In this document: positions 52,463-62,302 of the stretch, in pieces
Position numbering within the stretch: the stretch's first letter is position 1
How the letters are laid out: each line of letters begins with the position of its first letter
From: Vibrio diabolicus
Lineage (GTDB): Bacteria > Pseudomonadota > Gammaproteobacteria > Enterobacterales > Vibrionaceae
Direction: 5' to 3'
DNA: 64,000 nucleotides
Assembly (NCBI GenBank): GCA_001048675.1
Contig: CCKK01000003.1
Span: 620,001 to 684,000, forward strand
Made by a program: the position numbers and the translations under genes
Notes under the pieces: model-generated
What the model saw: the letters and a program-made list of their open reading frames with translations, nothing else
What the model was told of the DNA's origin: nothing
Databases searched by the model: none

Positions 52463-53131
52463 ATGATGGTTTCTCAATCTCGCTCAATCAAAGCTCTTAA
52501 ACTGGCAAGTACGTTTATCGCCGCATTTGCACTCAGCAGCAATTTGGCTCTGGCTAATCCAAGCGAGCGCACACTCAGTCAATTCAACCAAGCAGCGCAG
52601 GGTGACTCTGGCTTAGTTGATACCGTTTACGGCGAATTATCCAAACAACTCGAAGAGCAGGGCGCAACGCCGTTGACGTTGGTTTACTTGGGCAGTGCTG
52701 AGACATTGCAAGGCCGTGAGGCGTTTATGCCTTGGAACAAGATGAAGTTCACCGAGCGCGGTCTTGCGACAATCCAAAAAGGTTTGGATTTAATGGCGAA
52801 TCAGCCAGTACCACTGCAAGAGCAACAACGCTTACAAGGCTTGCCGGAATACCAATTAGCCACCGCCATGGCAGCCACCACCTTTACTTCTCTACCTGAC
52901 ATGTTCAATCACTTTGAGCGTGGCTACGAGCTGTACCTTTCTCTGCTCGATGAACCGAGTTTTAGCCAGCAACCTTTCGCCGCAACGTCTTGGATTTATC
53001 GCTACGCCATTGAAGCTGCATTGCGCGCTGAAGATGTTCAACAAGCCAAAACATGGTTAGCGCAAATGGAGCAATTGGGTGACAGCAATCTAGAAACGCA
53101 AACCGCGAAAGCGCTGTTAGCGAAATATTAG
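52463..53131 (+). CDS. Secreted hypothetical protein of the envelope cluster, 222 aa
   Basis: I do not recognise this protein. It has a signal peptide of about 32 residues (ending NLALA) and a mature helical, Gln/Leu-rich domain resembling TPR-like repeats (LMANQPVPLQEQQRLQGLPEYQLATAMAA). AAGGAC precedes a double ATG, and either codon may be used. It starts a tightly packed gene row, ten bases before the ABC ATPase, so it is probably a periplasmic component or accessory of that transporter. Confidence 0.75.
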   Translation: MMVSQSRSIKALKLASTFIAAFALSSNLALANPSERTLSQFNQAAQGDSGLVDTVYGELSKQLEEQGATPLTLVYLGSAETLQGREAFMPWNKMKFTERGLATIQKGLDLMANQPVPLQEQQRLQGLPEYQLATAMAATTFTSLPDMFNHFERGYELYLSLLDEPSFSQQPFAATSWIYRYAIEAALRAEDVQQAKTWLAQMEQLGDSNLETQTAKALLAKY

Positions 53132-53140
53132 GGAGGCGTC

Positions 53141-53839
53141 ATGATCGTTTTTAATCAACTTAGCCGCGACTACGCCCTTGGCAGCCAAACGGTGCGTGCA
53201 TTGCGAGACGTTTCTGGTGAAGTATTTGCCGGCGAAATGGTGGCTCTGTGCGGACCGTCTGGCTCGGGCAAAAGCACCTTACTTAACGTGCTTGGCATGC
53301 TGGATACTCAATATCAAGGTCAGGTGACATTTGCCGGTAGCCCATACCCAACCGGGCAAATGCAGGCGGCGAAAATGCGCCGCGAAAAGCTTGGCTTTGT
53401 GTTCCAAAAATTCAACCTTGTCCCCGTGATGACGGCGCTAGAGAACGTGGCGTATCCGTTACACCTCAACGGCTTTTCAAAAGCTGAACAAACCGAGCTC
53501 GCCACACAAATGCTAGAACACGTTGGCTTGGGCGAGTTTATTCATCACATGCCCGATAACCTATCAGGCGGTCAGCAACAACGCGTGGCAATTGCGCGCG
53601 CCTTAGTGCACAAACCAGCATTGGTGATTGCTGATGAGCCAACCGCAAGTCTTGATAGCCAAACTGCCAACAAGGTCATCGACATTATGAAAGGGCTCGG
53701 ACACGAGCTAGGCACCACTTTTATCGTCGCCACTCACGACCCTCGCATGGCATCCCGTTGTGACCGCACCATTGAATTGGTGGATGGCAAAATTACCCAA
53801 ACGCACGCAAGTGTGGAGGAGGTTTCATGGGCAAGCTAA
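53141..53839 (+). CDS. MacB/LolD-type ABC ATPase, 232 aa
   Basis: The ATPase of a type VII (MacB/LolCDE/FtsEX-like) mechanotransmission ABC system. Walker A is GPSGSGKSTLL (near residues 38-48), the Q-loop VFQKFNLVP, the signature LSGGQQQRVAIARAL and Walker B LVIADEPTASLD, followed by the H-loop ATHDPRM. It overlaps the permease gene by 13 bases, so the two are made together. Its genomic partners (LolA-like and barrel proteins) suggest lipid or lipoprotein handling in the envelope, but substrates are unknown. Confidence 0.9.
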   Translation: MIVFNQLSRDYALGSQTVRALRDVSGEVFAGEMVALCGPSGSGKSTLLNVLGMLDTQYQGQVTFAGSPYPTGQMQAAKMRREKLGFVFQKFNLVPVMTALENVAYPLHLNGFSKAEQTELATQMLEHVGLGEFIHHMPDNLSGGQQQRVAIARALVHKPALVIADEPTASLDSQTANKVIDIMKGLGHELGTTFIVATHDPRMASRCDRTIELVDGKITQTHASVEEVSWAS

Positions 53840-55095
53840 TTCCTGTTTCGGTTCGCCTTGCTTGGTTGAACCTGCAACGCAATCGCCGCCGCAGTTTGTT
53901 GTCGATGCTGATCATCGCCATTGCCGTGTTTGCATTAACCAGTGCGGGCGGTTTTGGTCTGTACACCTATGACAGTTTGAAAGAATCGACAGCGCGTGAC
54001 ACGGGGCATCTGACGTTAACCACGCCAGGTTACTTCGCTAAAGAAGAAGAGATGCCGCTGAGTAACGGGTTAACTCATGCAGACGACATTACCAAGCAAT
54101 TGATTGGCTTAAACGAAGTGCGAGGCGTGCAGCCACGAGTTGAGTTCAGTGGGTTGATTTCCAACGGCAACAAATCATCGATCTTTATCGGCATTGGTGT
54201 GAACGAGCGCGAATTCGATATGAAAGGACCGTTTTTGGATGTGCGCGAAGGGCAGACGCTGTCCAATATTCATGCATCGCGTTATGACCCAGCAGAGCCA
54301 GAGGTGATGCTCGGTGTTGATTTGGCGAACAACCTAAGCGTGCACGTTGGCGATTGGATTACCTTGCTGGCGACCACAACCGACGGTGCATTGAACGCGT
54401 ATGACTTCAAAGTTCGTGGCATCTATTCAACCGGCGTACCTGAGCTTGATAAACGCCAACTGTACGTGCATATCAACAGCGCGCAATCGTTGTTGGGCTC
54501 CGATAAAGTCAGTGCGTTATCAGTCTTCCTGTTCGATACCAGTTTAACTAACCAAGTCGAGCAACAAGTGGCTTCGGTCCTGAGTAAGCAAAAGCAGAAC
54601 TTTGGCGACCAAGATATTGAGATTACGCCTTGGCAAGAGCGTGCGTTCTTCTATCTCAAAGTGAAAGATTTGTACGACCGCATCTTCGGCATCATGGGCG
54701 CAGTAATGGCGTTGGTGGTCTTTGTCGCGCTGTTCAACACCATGACCATGTCGGTCACCGAGCGTACACGTGAAATCGGCACCTTGTCAGCACTTGGTAG
54801 CTACCCTCGCGAAATCATTACTGGGTTCTTGCGCGAAGCAGGGTTACTCGCGGTGATTGGTAGCTTAATCGGCGCTTTGTTTACTGCGTTAGTTACCGTC
54901 TTACTGATGGTCGTGGATGTGCAAATGCCGCCACCGCCAGGACGCACAGAAGGTTACCCATTGACGATTTACTTCTCTTGGGAGTTGGTGGCTGTCGCAG
55001 GATTCGCAGTATTGATGATTTGTTTGGTTGCGGCGTTTTTCTCGGCACGCAAAGGGGTGAACAAGCCAATTACGGAGGCACTGATTTATGTTTAA
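53827..55095 (+). CDS. FtsX/LolE/MacB-type ABC permease, 422 aa
   Basis: A four-helix permease with helix 1 near residues 20-40, a large periplasmic MacB_PCD domain (about 45-275), and helices 2-4 in the FtsX domain near 290-310, 335-365 and 380-405. VTERTREIGTLSALGSYPREI is the conserved cytoplasmic coupling segment of LolC/LolE/MacB permeases. Since only one permease is encoded, it probably works as a homodimer with the ATPase. It overlaps the next gene by eight bases. Confidence 0.9.
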   Translation: MGKLIPVSVRLAWLNLQRNRRRSLLSMLIIAIAVFALTSAGGFGLYTYDSLKESTARDTGHLTLTTPGYFAKEEEMPLSNGLTHADDITKQLIGLNEVRGVQPRVEFSGLISNGNKSSIFIGIGVNEREFDMKGPFLDVREGQTLSNIHASRYDPAEPEVMLGVDLANNLSVHVGDWITLLATTTDGALNAYDFKVRGIYSTGVPELDKRQLYVHINSAQSLLGSDKVSALSVFLFDTSLTNQVEQQVASVLSKQKQNFGDQDIEITPWQERAFFYLKVKDLYDRIFGIMGAVMALVVFVALFNTMTMSVTERTREIGTLSALGSYPREIITGFLREAGLLAVIGSLIGALFTALVTVLLMVVDVQMPPPPGRTEGYPLTIYFSWELVAVAGFAVLMICLVAAFFSARKGVNKPITEALIYV

Positions 55096-55873
55096 TTTCA
55101 AATCACTATTACCAATTGCACTGCTGACGGTAAGCGGCATTGTAAGCATGAATGTCAGTGCGAATGAAACAGCGCTAGATGCACAGCAAGTTGCGCAATT
55201 GATTGAAAAAGCCGACAGCTACCGCTTGCAAGATGATTCCTCCAAAGTGGTGTCACTGGTGCGCTTATATCAAGACCAAGAGTTAGATAAAACCCGCCTT
55301 TACCACGTGTACACACGTCCAAATCGTGAATCGCTAGTGGTATTCAAATCGGCGGTTGAAGCTGGGCAAAAGATGTTGATGATGGGCGACAACTACTGGC
55401 TACAAATGCCAAAGAGTCGCCGTCCGATTCGTATTACGCCAATGCAGAAGCTGCTTGGTGAAGCGTCTATCGGCGACATCTCAACCCTGACGTGGAGCCA
55501 AGATTATCAAGGTGAATGGAAAGCGACAGAAACTGTTTCGGTGAACGGAGAAAGTGTCGCGGCTTATCACCTTGCCTTAACCGCGAAAACCAAAGGGGCG
55601 AGTTATCAGAAGATCGATTTATGGTTGTCTGAGCAAGATGCGTTTCCAATCAAAGCCGATCTCTACTTGCGCTCAGGCAAACTCGCCAAGCAAGCGCAAT
55701 ACGGACGTGCAAGCGACAACGGTGAAGACTACGTCAGTGAGATGACCTTGCTTGATAGCATTCAGCCGAGCAAAAAGACCGTTATCGAGTATCAAGAGAT
55801 CGTGCCTTGGCAGCTGGATAACAAGTTCTACAACCCAAGCTATTTGCCGAAAGCCAATACGACTCAGCTTTAG
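55088..55873 (+). CDS. LolA-like outer-membrane lipoprotein-sorting-type protein, 261 aa
   Basis: A secreted protein of the LolA-like superfamily (COG2834 type). The signal peptide spans about residues 1-26 (ending MNVSA). The rest is a half-barrel of alternating strands typified by KMLMMGDNYWLQMPKSRRPIRI, GEASIGDISTLTW and KIDLWLSEQDAFPIKADLYLRSGKLAKQ. Members next to MacB/RND transporters are thought to carry lipidic cargo across the periplasm. It overlaps the permease and is followed by a barrel-like protein, giving a complete inner-to-outer membrane route. Confidence 0.85.
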   Translation: MFNFKSLLPIALLTVSGIVSMNVSANETALDAQQVAQLIEKADSYRLQDDSSKVVSLVRLYQDQELDKTRLYHVYTRPNRESLVVFKSAVEAGQKMLMMGDNYWLQMPKSRRPIRITPMQKLLGEASIGDISTLTWSQDYQGEWKATETVSVNGESVAAYHLALTAKTKGASYQKIDLWLSEQDAFPIKADLYLRSGKLAKQAQYGRASDNGEDYVSEMTLLDSIQPSKKTVIEYQEIVPWQLDNKFYNPSYLPKANTTQL

Positions 55874-55918
55874 CCTGAACTCCGTAAATAGAACCATGAA
55901 AACGAGCAAGGAAGTCAC

Positions 55919-57177
55919 ATGAAATCGCACCAGTCTAACCTTAACAAAAGCACCAGTTTGTTGATTGCTGCGTCATTGTATGTGGGCGCTGCAGCCCCTG
56001 TTTTTGCCAATGATGAACTGAGTTTTGAGTGGGATTGGGCTGTCAGTTACGAAACTGCCAAGCAGCGTGACAGCGCATTTATGCAGGCGCAGGGCAGTTC
56101 TCGTGATTCACTGAATGCACTGTTGGATGTGCAGGTGAATTATCAAAACTTTAGTGGCTTGTTTGCTCTGTATAGCCAAGGTTTGTACCTCAATCAACAA
56201 GGAGAGAGCGAGTGGTGGAGTGAAGCTGATAACCAGCTGCTGATTCGAGAGCTTGCTTGGCTAGGGGAATGGCAAGTCGGTGACACCACACTTGATGTGA
56301 GCTTAGGTAAGTTGCGCGTGGATTGGGGTGTAGGTTATGGCTACCGACCTTTAGATCTGTTTAAGCCTTATCGACAAAACCCTGTTGGCTTAGTCGCAGA
56401 AGAGGGCGCGGGTGTGTTTTCACTTTCACACTATGATATGGCAGGCGAGTGGACGGTGATTGCGACCGATTCAAGCTGGGGGCAACAAGACCAAAGTGCA
56501 CTTGATCAAGCCGCAGAGCAGCAAGGTGTTGGTATTCGTCGTTATGCGCTGGTGGGTGACACCGAGTATCAACTTATTGGTTATTACGATGATGTGCGCC
56601 GAGGTTTACTTGGAGCCAGTGTAATTGCGGTGTGGGATGAATCCATCGCAATGCACGGTTCCATGCTGTGGCAAAAGCAAAGTGTCGGCTATCAGTTTCA
56701 GCAGGATGATCTTTACCGACCCATTTCGGTTGAGGAGCAGGGCAGCGCATTCCAAGCCTTAGCTGGGGTGAACTGGGCAAACCAAGCCGGACACAACGTG
56801 ATTGCTGAATATTGGTACGACAGCCGAGCATGGTCGAAAGGCGAATGGCAACAAGCAATAGAGCGTGGCGAATTACTTTCTCAGCTCCCTGATCCTAACA
56901 ACTCTCTGTTGGCTAGCAGCGCTCTACTTGCAACAAGCTACGCCCAAGGGTTTCAGCATGCCAATATCGTTCAGCATAACGTAATGCTGCACTGGAGTTG
57001 GGATGTGGAAGCGTGGGCTGCATGGAACGGTAAAGCGGATATGGGTTGGTTAAGCGATGTAACCCCTACGTTGGATGTGATGTTGCCGCACGCTTTTTAA
57101 CCGGAGACGACCAATCTGCTTACGCACAAATCAATGATAAGCATATGATTGTATTTAATATCAAAGGGAAATTCTAA
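55919..57177 (+). CDS. Outer-membrane barrel-like protein of the cluster (apparent -1 frameshift near the 3' end)
   Basis: A signal peptide (about 31 residues, ending APVFA) precedes a Trp/Tyr-rich chain of alternating strands with turns such as GESEWWSEADNQLL and YYDDVRRGLLG. As written the frame stops at 57100 with LPHAF. Adding one G in the segment 57071-57082 restores VDVAARFLTGDDQSAYA and ends in MIVFNIKGKF, an aromatic C-terminus typical of outer-membrane barrels, with the stop touching the next start codon. The full length would be about 419 residues. No named family is recognised. It is the likely outer-membrane part of the system. Confidence 0.75.
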
Positions 57178-58200
57178 ATGTATTCAGCTAAGTTAATGGT
57201 AGAAAGTGGATGGCTACGCAGTGTGGTTGTCACGACTTTATTCTGTTTGTTTATCTCGGTAATGACATTGTCTGTTTGGGGTGGTCCTTACTATGTACAT
57301 GTATTGGTAAGCTTTGGTTTTGGTTACTCCGCCTTGTTCTTCTCTTGGTTAGTCGACAAGTTGTTTCCTAGCATCCCTCGTAGACTAGAAATTGCTTTGT
57401 CACTGACCGCCTGTTTGTTGTTTGGCGTCATTAATGCGCAGTTTTGGCTCGGTGAATACTTCGGCATTTCGGGCATGCTGCCAGTGTTGCTGATGGGCTT
57501 GTTATTCAGCGGCATGTGTTACTTTTATTTTCACTCACGAGAGAAAGAAGCGATTGCTCAGCGTGAATTAGAGAGTATCAAGCGTGAAAAGGCAGAGCAG
57601 GAACGTGCACTGTTGCTAAGTCAGCTTAAGCAGATGCAAAGCCAGATTGAACCGCATTTCCTATTTAATACCTTGGCAAATATCAGCGCGTTGATGTCCC
57701 AGGATGTTGATAAGGCCAAGCAGATGTTGGATCAACTTACCGCACTATTACGTGCGACGCTAAAAATCTCACGAGAAGAGCACACCACGATTGAGAATGA
57801 AATTGCCTTAATTGAAGCCTACTTGAGTATTCAGAAGATACGTCTGGATGGACGTCTAAGCTACAAAATTGAAGTAGAAGACGGTTTAGGAACAACAGAA
57901 CTGCCACCGATGATGTTGCAACCTTTGGTGGAGAATGCCATTGTTCACGGTATTGAGCCAAAGCGAGAAGGCGGCGAAGTCAGTTTACTCATCAAGCGCG
58001 AACAACAGAAATTGCAGATTGAAGTCAGAGACAATGGTGTTGGCTTAAATCATGTTAGTGGGCACATGGGTTCAGGTGTGGGTTTGAGTAATCTCAAGCA
58101 GCGAGTTGAAGCTTTGTTCGCAGGGCAAGGAGAGATTTCTATCAGTGAGTCTGCTCAGGGTGGTGTTTGTGTTCGCTTGACCTGGCCAATGGAATCGTAA
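57178..58200 (+). CDS. LytS-type sensor histidine kinase (His_kinase family), 340 aa
   Basis: Four membrane helices span about residues 12-120, with almost no extracytoplasmic domain. A coiled coil follows, then the His_kinase motif QIEPHFLFNTLANISAL with the phospho-acceptor His near residue 159 and an ATPase with LVENAIVHGIEP and GVGLSNLKQRV. Such intramembrane-sensing kinases detect envelope states or membrane-embedded signals. Its start codon directly abuts the stop codon of the barrel gene, so the two-component genes share the transporter's transcript. Confidence 0.9.
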   Translation: MYSAKLMVESGWLRSVVVTTLFCLFISVMTLSVWGGPYYVHVLVSFGFGYSALFFSWLVDKLFPSIPRRLEIALSLTACLLFGVINAQFWLGEYFGISGMLPVLLMGLLFSGMCYFYFHSREKEAIAQRELESIKREKAEQERALLLSQLKQMQSQIEPHFLFNTLANISALMSQDVDKAKQMLDQLTALLRATLKISREEHTTIENEIALIEAYLSIQKIRLDGRLSYKIEVEDGLGTTELPPMMLQPLVENAIVHGIEPKREGGEVSLLIKREQQKLQIEVRDNGVGLNHVSGHMGSGVGLSNLKQRVEALFAGQGEISISESAQGGVCVRLTWPMES

Positions 58201-58215
58201 GCAAGGAAGAAAGGA

Positions 58216-59007
58216 ATGAATACAGGGTTTACTGCCATTATTGCTGATGATGAACCGCTATTGAGGCGTCATCTTGATAAAAGCCTAGCTGATGTGTGGC
58301 CAGAGCTAGAGGTAATAGCCAAAGTCGCGGATGGTGAACAAGCGTTGCAGGCCATTGAGCACAACCAACCTGACATTGCGTTTCTCGATATTCGTATGCC
58401 AGTGTTGGATGGCATGACATTAGCGCAAAAACTCAATCAACTCGCCAATCCACCTTTGATTGTGTTTGTCACCGCGTACGATGATTACGCCATCAAAGCC
58501 TTTGAACAAAATGCCGCCGATTATTTGCTCAAGCCTATCTCGGATGAGCGCCTCCTGACGACGTGTGAAAGAGTGAAAGTACGCCTTGCTAAGCGAGAGC
58601 AAGAAAGCAGTAATGTGCAGATGAGCAGCCTGTTAGAACAGTTGCAGCAATTATCCGCGCCACAAACTCCGCAATATCTTCAGTGGATCAAAGCGACGCA
58701 AGGGGAAGACATTCATTTGATCGCCACGTCTGATGTGTTGTATTTCAAAGCGGAAGAAAAATACGTTTCTGTGTATGCCCAACAAGGACAAGGCAAAGTG
58801 CAGGAGTATTTGATTCGTACATCGTTGAAAGAGTTGATAGGGCAGCTTAACCCAGAACAGTTCTGGCAAGTGCACCGTTCAAGCGTGGTGCAAGTGTGCA
58901 AAATTAGCAAAGTAAACAAAGACTTTGCTGGAAGAATGTTTGTTCACATTGGGGAAAACAAGCTCGCTGTGAGCCGTGCATCTCAAAGTTTGTTCAAAGG
59001 GATGTAA
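58216..59007 (+). CDS. LytTR-family response regulator, 263 aa
   Basis: The receiver domain (about residues 5-120) has the acidic pair ADDEP, phospho-acceptor Asp in [12 protein letters not shown] (near residue 57) and [24 protein letters not shown]. The C-terminal LytTR DNA-binding domain (about 155-263) has [15 protein letters not shown] and [14 protein letters not shown]. It pairs with the kinase 15 bases upstream and probably controls this cluster. AGGAAGAAAGG precedes the ATG. Confidence 0.92.
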   Translation: MNTGFTAIIADDEPLLRRHLDKSLADVWPELEVIAKVADGEQALQAIEHNQPDIAFLDIRMPVLDGMTLAQKLNQLANPPLIVFVTAYDDYAIKAFEQNAADYLLKPISDERLLTTCERVKVRLAKREQESSNVQMSSLLEQLQQLSAPQTPQYLQWIKATQGEDIHLIATSDVLYFKAEEKYVSVYAQQGQGKVQEYLIRTSLKELIGQLNPEQFWQVHRSSVVQVCKISKVNKDFAGRMFVHIGENKLAVSRASQSLFKGM

Positions 59008-59025
59008 TCGCTAGAACTGCTCACT

Positions 59026-59040
59026 CTTTACACTGTAAAC
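59026..59040. promoter_or_regulatory. parS2 site after the LytTR regulator
   Basis: CTTTACACTGTAAAC, a perfect match to NTTTACANTGTAAAN, in the short gap before the next gene. It is the outermost site on this side, about 19 kb from the iterons. Confidence 0.85.
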
Positions 59041-59075
59041 TCGCTGCTCTTAACCTACATTATCAAGGAAGATAA

Positions 59076-59726
59076 ATGAGTTATCGCGTCACCCTCTTAA
59101 ATGCGACGGGAGAGTTGTCTCCACTCGCTGAGTATTTACATCAGAAACTTGATGACCTGAGCTCACAGCTTTCTAGTTACTTTGATTTAAGTAACATCGA
59201 TTTAAGTAACGTTGACCTGACCGTTAGCCCGTTTGATCGCAATGACGTACCGCAGACGGGGATTGGTGGCTATTGCTTAAGCGCCCATCGTGTAGAAATT
59301 TTGCTTGATACTCAACGTGCAGATATTAAAAACGTGATTGAGAAAGAACTAGCTGCGGTGCTAGCGCATGAGTTGCATCACCTGTTCCGTATGCGAGCAG
59401 GAGAGAATGGCGTTGCACTTGGTGATGTGCTGATTATGGAAGGGTTAGCTTGTCATTTCGAACGTAAGGTGAATGGTGGCATCACACCGAGCTTGTTTGA
59501 GAAAATCAAAGATCAAGATTGGCGCCCTTTCTATACTGAGATGAAAGACAAGTTGACCAGCTTAGATTACAACTTCGACGCTTACTTTCTTGGCAGTGAT
59601 GAAAGCCGCTGGCCGAAATACATGGGGTATTGGGTTGGGTATAACCTTGTCGCTGAATATCTGGTGGACTTTCAAGGCTCTGAGCTTGATTTAGTCGGAG
59701 CAAAAGCCGAGCTTTTTTATCAATAA
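59076..59726 (+). CDS. Putative zinc metallopeptidase (DUF2268-like), 216 aa
   Basis: A cytoplasmic protein with the zinc-protease signature AHELHHLFR (HExxH, near residue 103) and a downstream Glu in IMEGLACHFE as the probable third ligand, as in DUF2268 predicted zincins. A short internal repeat (DLSNIDLSNVDL, near residue 39) is notable. The C-terminal GYWVGYNLVAEYLV resembles the DUF2268 end. Substrate is unknown. AAGGAAG precedes the ATG. Confidence 0.75.
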   Translation: MSYRVTLLNATGELSPLAEYLHQKLDDLSSQLSSYFDLSNIDLSNVDLTVSPFDRNDVPQTGIGGYCLSAHRVEILLDTQRADIKNVIEKELAAVLAHELHHLFRMRAGENGVALGDVLIMEGLACHFERKVNGGITPSLFEKIKDQDWRPFYTEMKDKLTSLDYNFDAYFLGSDESRWPKYMGYWVGYNLVAEYLVDFQGSELDLVGAKAELFYQ

Positions 59727-59768
59727 ATCCGGTACAAGCCAAACTCATCGATTGAGTCATAAAAACAA

Positions 59769-59801
59769 AAAGCGCCTAAGTCATAAGACATTAGGCGCTT
59801 T
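59769..59801. terminator. Bidirectional terminator
   Basis: An 11-base stem (AAAGCGCCTAA and complement) with T- and A-runs, between convergent genes. Confidence 0.9.
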
Positions 59802-59843
59802 TTTCGTTTTGTAGCGACGATTTCTACCAAGAGGCAAATGGGC

Positions 59844-60338
59844 TTATTCGCTGACTGTCACTTTCTCGATAATGATTGGATCGCATGGCACATCATCATG
59901 GCCAAGCTTAGAGGTCGTTTTTACTTTCGCGATGCGATTTACAACATCCATACCCGCGGTCACTTTACCAAATACCGCGTAACCCCAGCCTAGGTTGGTG
60001 GTTGCGGTGTGGTCTAGGAAATCGTTGTCTTCCAAGTTAATGAAAAACTGTGCCGTTGCAGAGTGCGGTGCATCGGTACGCGCCATTGCGATAGTGCCAA
60101 CAAGGTTCTTTAGACCACGGTTTGCTTCGTTTGCGATTGGGGCGCGTGTTGGCTTTTCTGCCATGTCTTCGGTGTGACCGCCACCTTGGATCATAAAGCC
60201 GTCGATAACGCGGTGGAAAATGGTGCCGTCGTAAAAGCCATCTTCACAGTATTTTTTGAAGTTCTTTGAGCTAACTGGCGCTCGTTCTAGATTCAATTCA
60301 ATTTCGATGTCACCGAAATTGGTGGTCATGATAATCAT
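59844..60338 (-). CDS. ppiB: Cyclophilin peptidyl-prolyl isomerase PpiB, 164 aa
   Basis: A cytoplasmic cyclophilin. Active-site motifs are [13 protein letters not shown] (near residues 40-52), [22 protein letters not shown] (near 84-105) and the C-terminal [22 protein letters not shown]. Length equals E. coli PpiB (164 aa). The start [15 protein letters not shown] could also be the internal ATG (MTTNFGD). It catalyses proline cis-trans isomerisation during folding. Single gene. Confidence 0.96.
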   Translation of the reverse strand: MIIMTTNFGDIEIELNLERAPVSSKNFKKYCEDGFYDGTIFHRVIDGFMIQGGGHTEDMAEKPTRAPIANEANRGLKNLVGTIAMARTDAPHSATAQFFINLEDNDFLDHTATTNLGWGYAVFGKVTAGMDVVNRIAKVKTTSKLGHDDVPCDPIIIEKVTVSE

Positions 60339-60408
60339 CTGGTTTTGCCCTTATGGGTGCTTAGTTGGCGGCATTATAGCTAAGTCGCTTGAGGATAGCA
60401 GAAATAAA

Positions 60409-60436
60409 AACAGCGACGTTAAGGCGTCGCTGTTTC
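60409..60436 (-). terminator. Terminator of the chemoreceptor gene
   Basis: An 11-base stem (AAACAGCGACG and complement) with a six-base loop. On the minus strand the hairpin is followed by TTTTATTTC. Confidence 0.8.
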
Positions 60437-60460
60437 TACTATTAAGTATGGTTAAGGAAG

Positions 60461-62122
60461 TTAAACTGTGAAGCGTCCCACCAAGTCGTAAAGTTCGTTG
60501 GCTTTGTGATTGAGGTTTTGGCTGCCCGAGCGATTTTGATTGGCAAGGTGCGCCGATTGACTACTTTGCTGAGAAATGACTTCGATGCGTTGTGAAATCT
60601 CTTGTCCAACTTGGCTTTGCTCTTCGGTCGCGGTAGCGATCAGCGTGTTCATGTCCATGATATTCGCAATCGCTGCTTGAATATCTTGCAGCGCAACCGA
60701 TGCAGCACGTGCTTCCTCTACTGTCGCTTCGCCACGTGCTTGGCTAGATTCCATCGCTTTTACTGCGGCATCCGATCCTGCTTTAAGTTGATCGATCATC
60801 TTGTGAATGTCACCTGTGCTGTCCTGAGTGCGGCTTGCAAGCTTACGCACTTCATCCGCTACAACTGCGAATCCGCGTCCTTGGTCGCCCGCTCGTGCCG
60901 CTTCAATGGCGGCATTTAGCGCAAGCAAGTTGGTTTGTTCAGCAATATCTTGGATGACTTCAAGTGAGGATGAAATGTTCTGCACGTCACTCTCTAGACG
61001 TGAAATTACAGTGCTTGCTTCAGAGACCTCATTCGCTAGCGCTTCAACGGAGTTAGCGGCGGAGTCCACGATGTGCTTCGCTTGTTGTGCGTTGTCATCG
61101 GCGTTTTTAGCGGAATCGGCGGCTTGGTTTGCATTGCCAGAGATCTCGTGAGCGGTGGCCGTCATTTCTGTCATTGCGGTCGCGACTTGTTCCGTTTCCT
61201 CACGTTGACCTGAAGCCAATTCATCCACTTGTGAGGCGCGTTGAGACATGTTGTTCGTTTCTGATACTACCTCTTGTCCGACATGGCTGACGCTCTTAAT
61301 AATTCCTTGCAAGCTCTCAACGAAGATATTGAAGTTATGCGCGAGCTGCTTAAATTCTGGCACGCTAGATTCTTCCATACGCGCGGTTAAGTCGGCGTCA
61401 CCTTGCGCGAAAGATTGGATTGAGCTGTCAAACTGTTCGATAGGGCGCATAATGCTACGGTTGACGAGTACGGCAAAAATGGCCACGACAACGGCAATAG
61501 AGACACAAAACATAGCAATAGCGGCTAAGGTATTGTTTAGCTCATCGTTTGCTGTGTTTTCCATATCTGTAATGATCGCATCGATATCATCAGTATAAAA
61601 ACCTGTGCCAATCATAATATCCCACTTGGGAATGAAGATGGAGTAGCTGAGTTTTGGTAATGCTTCGGTTTGCCCTAACTTAGGGAAGTAGTAGGTTGTG
61701 AAGTCACCCGTTTTGGCGTTTTTCAACAGGTCTTGGATCAGGTAGTTGCCTTTTTTGTCTTGAAGGTTATAGAAGTTTTCTCCAACCCCTTTGTTGTTTT
61801 TTCCGACAACAACACGCACACCTTTTGAGTCGTACGCAAAAATATAACCTGATTGGCCGAACTCTAGCTCTTTGAGCACTGGAATGGCTTCTTGCAATGA
61901 GGCATTACGATCCAATAATGGTTTGAGTGCGGAATGAGCCATCTGCACATAGTTTTTCAGTTCCGCTTTCTTCATCGCCATCATCGTCGTGTGCGTATGA
62001 TTGATTTGTTGTTGGTTGTAGGTACTGGTTTGGAGGTAGGTAAACCACATCATACCCAAAGCAATCGTTAACACGGGAATGATGGAAAGAATATAAAGTC
62101 GCTTTCTTATCGTTAGATTCAT
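60461..62122 (-). CDS. Methyl-accepting chemotaxis protein with single Cache domain, 553 aa
   Basis: A membrane chemoreceptor. Helix 1 spans about residues 10-30. A periplasmic sCache domain follows ([19 protein letters not shown] and [17 protein letters not shown], about residues 90-180), then helix 2 near 197-217, HAMP, and the signalling hairpin with the conserved tip [34 protein letters not shown] near residue 400. There is no C-terminal CheR/CheB pentapeptide (it ends YDLVGRFTV). sCache receptors often sense small carboxylates; the ligand is not predictable here. Confidence 0.93.
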   Translation of the reverse strand: MNLTIRKRLYILSIIPVLTIALGMMWFTYLQTSTYNQQQINHTHTTMMAMKKAELKNYVQMAHSALKPLLDRNASLQEAIPVLKELEFGQSGYIFAYDSKGVRVVVGKNNKGVGENFYNLQDKKGNYLIQDLLKNAKTGDFTTYYFPKLGQTEALPKLSYSIFIPKWDIMIGTGFYTDDIDAIITDMENTANDELNNTLAAIAMFCVSIAVVVAIFAVLVNRSIMRPIEQFDSSIQSFAQGDADLTARMEESSVPEFKQLAHNFNIFVESLQGIIKSVSHVGQEVVSETNNMSQRASQVDELASGQREETEQVATAMTEMTATAHEISGNANQAADSAKNADDNAQQAKHIVDSAANSVEALANEVSEASTVISRLESDVQNISSSLEVIQDIAEQTNLLALNAAIEAARAGDQGRGFAVVADEVRKLASRTQDSTGDIHKMIDQLKAGSDAAVKAMESSQARGEATVEEARAASVALQDIQAAIANIMDMNTLIATATEEQSQVGQEISQRIEVISQQSSQSAHLANQNRSGSQNLNHKANELYDLVGRFTV

Positions 62123-62302
62123 AGGTACTTCCTTACGTCTCGGCGCAGCGTTACAAACTGGTAAACTTCAATAGCTTTACCAAATAAAAGTGTTAATAAT
62201 TATTTTTGTACTGATTGCAGATTAACCGAGTTGGCGGGTGAGAAGTACAGGAAGTTGGTGATCGTGGACGAGAGAGACTCACATTTTTAAGCAGGATCAC
62301 AA

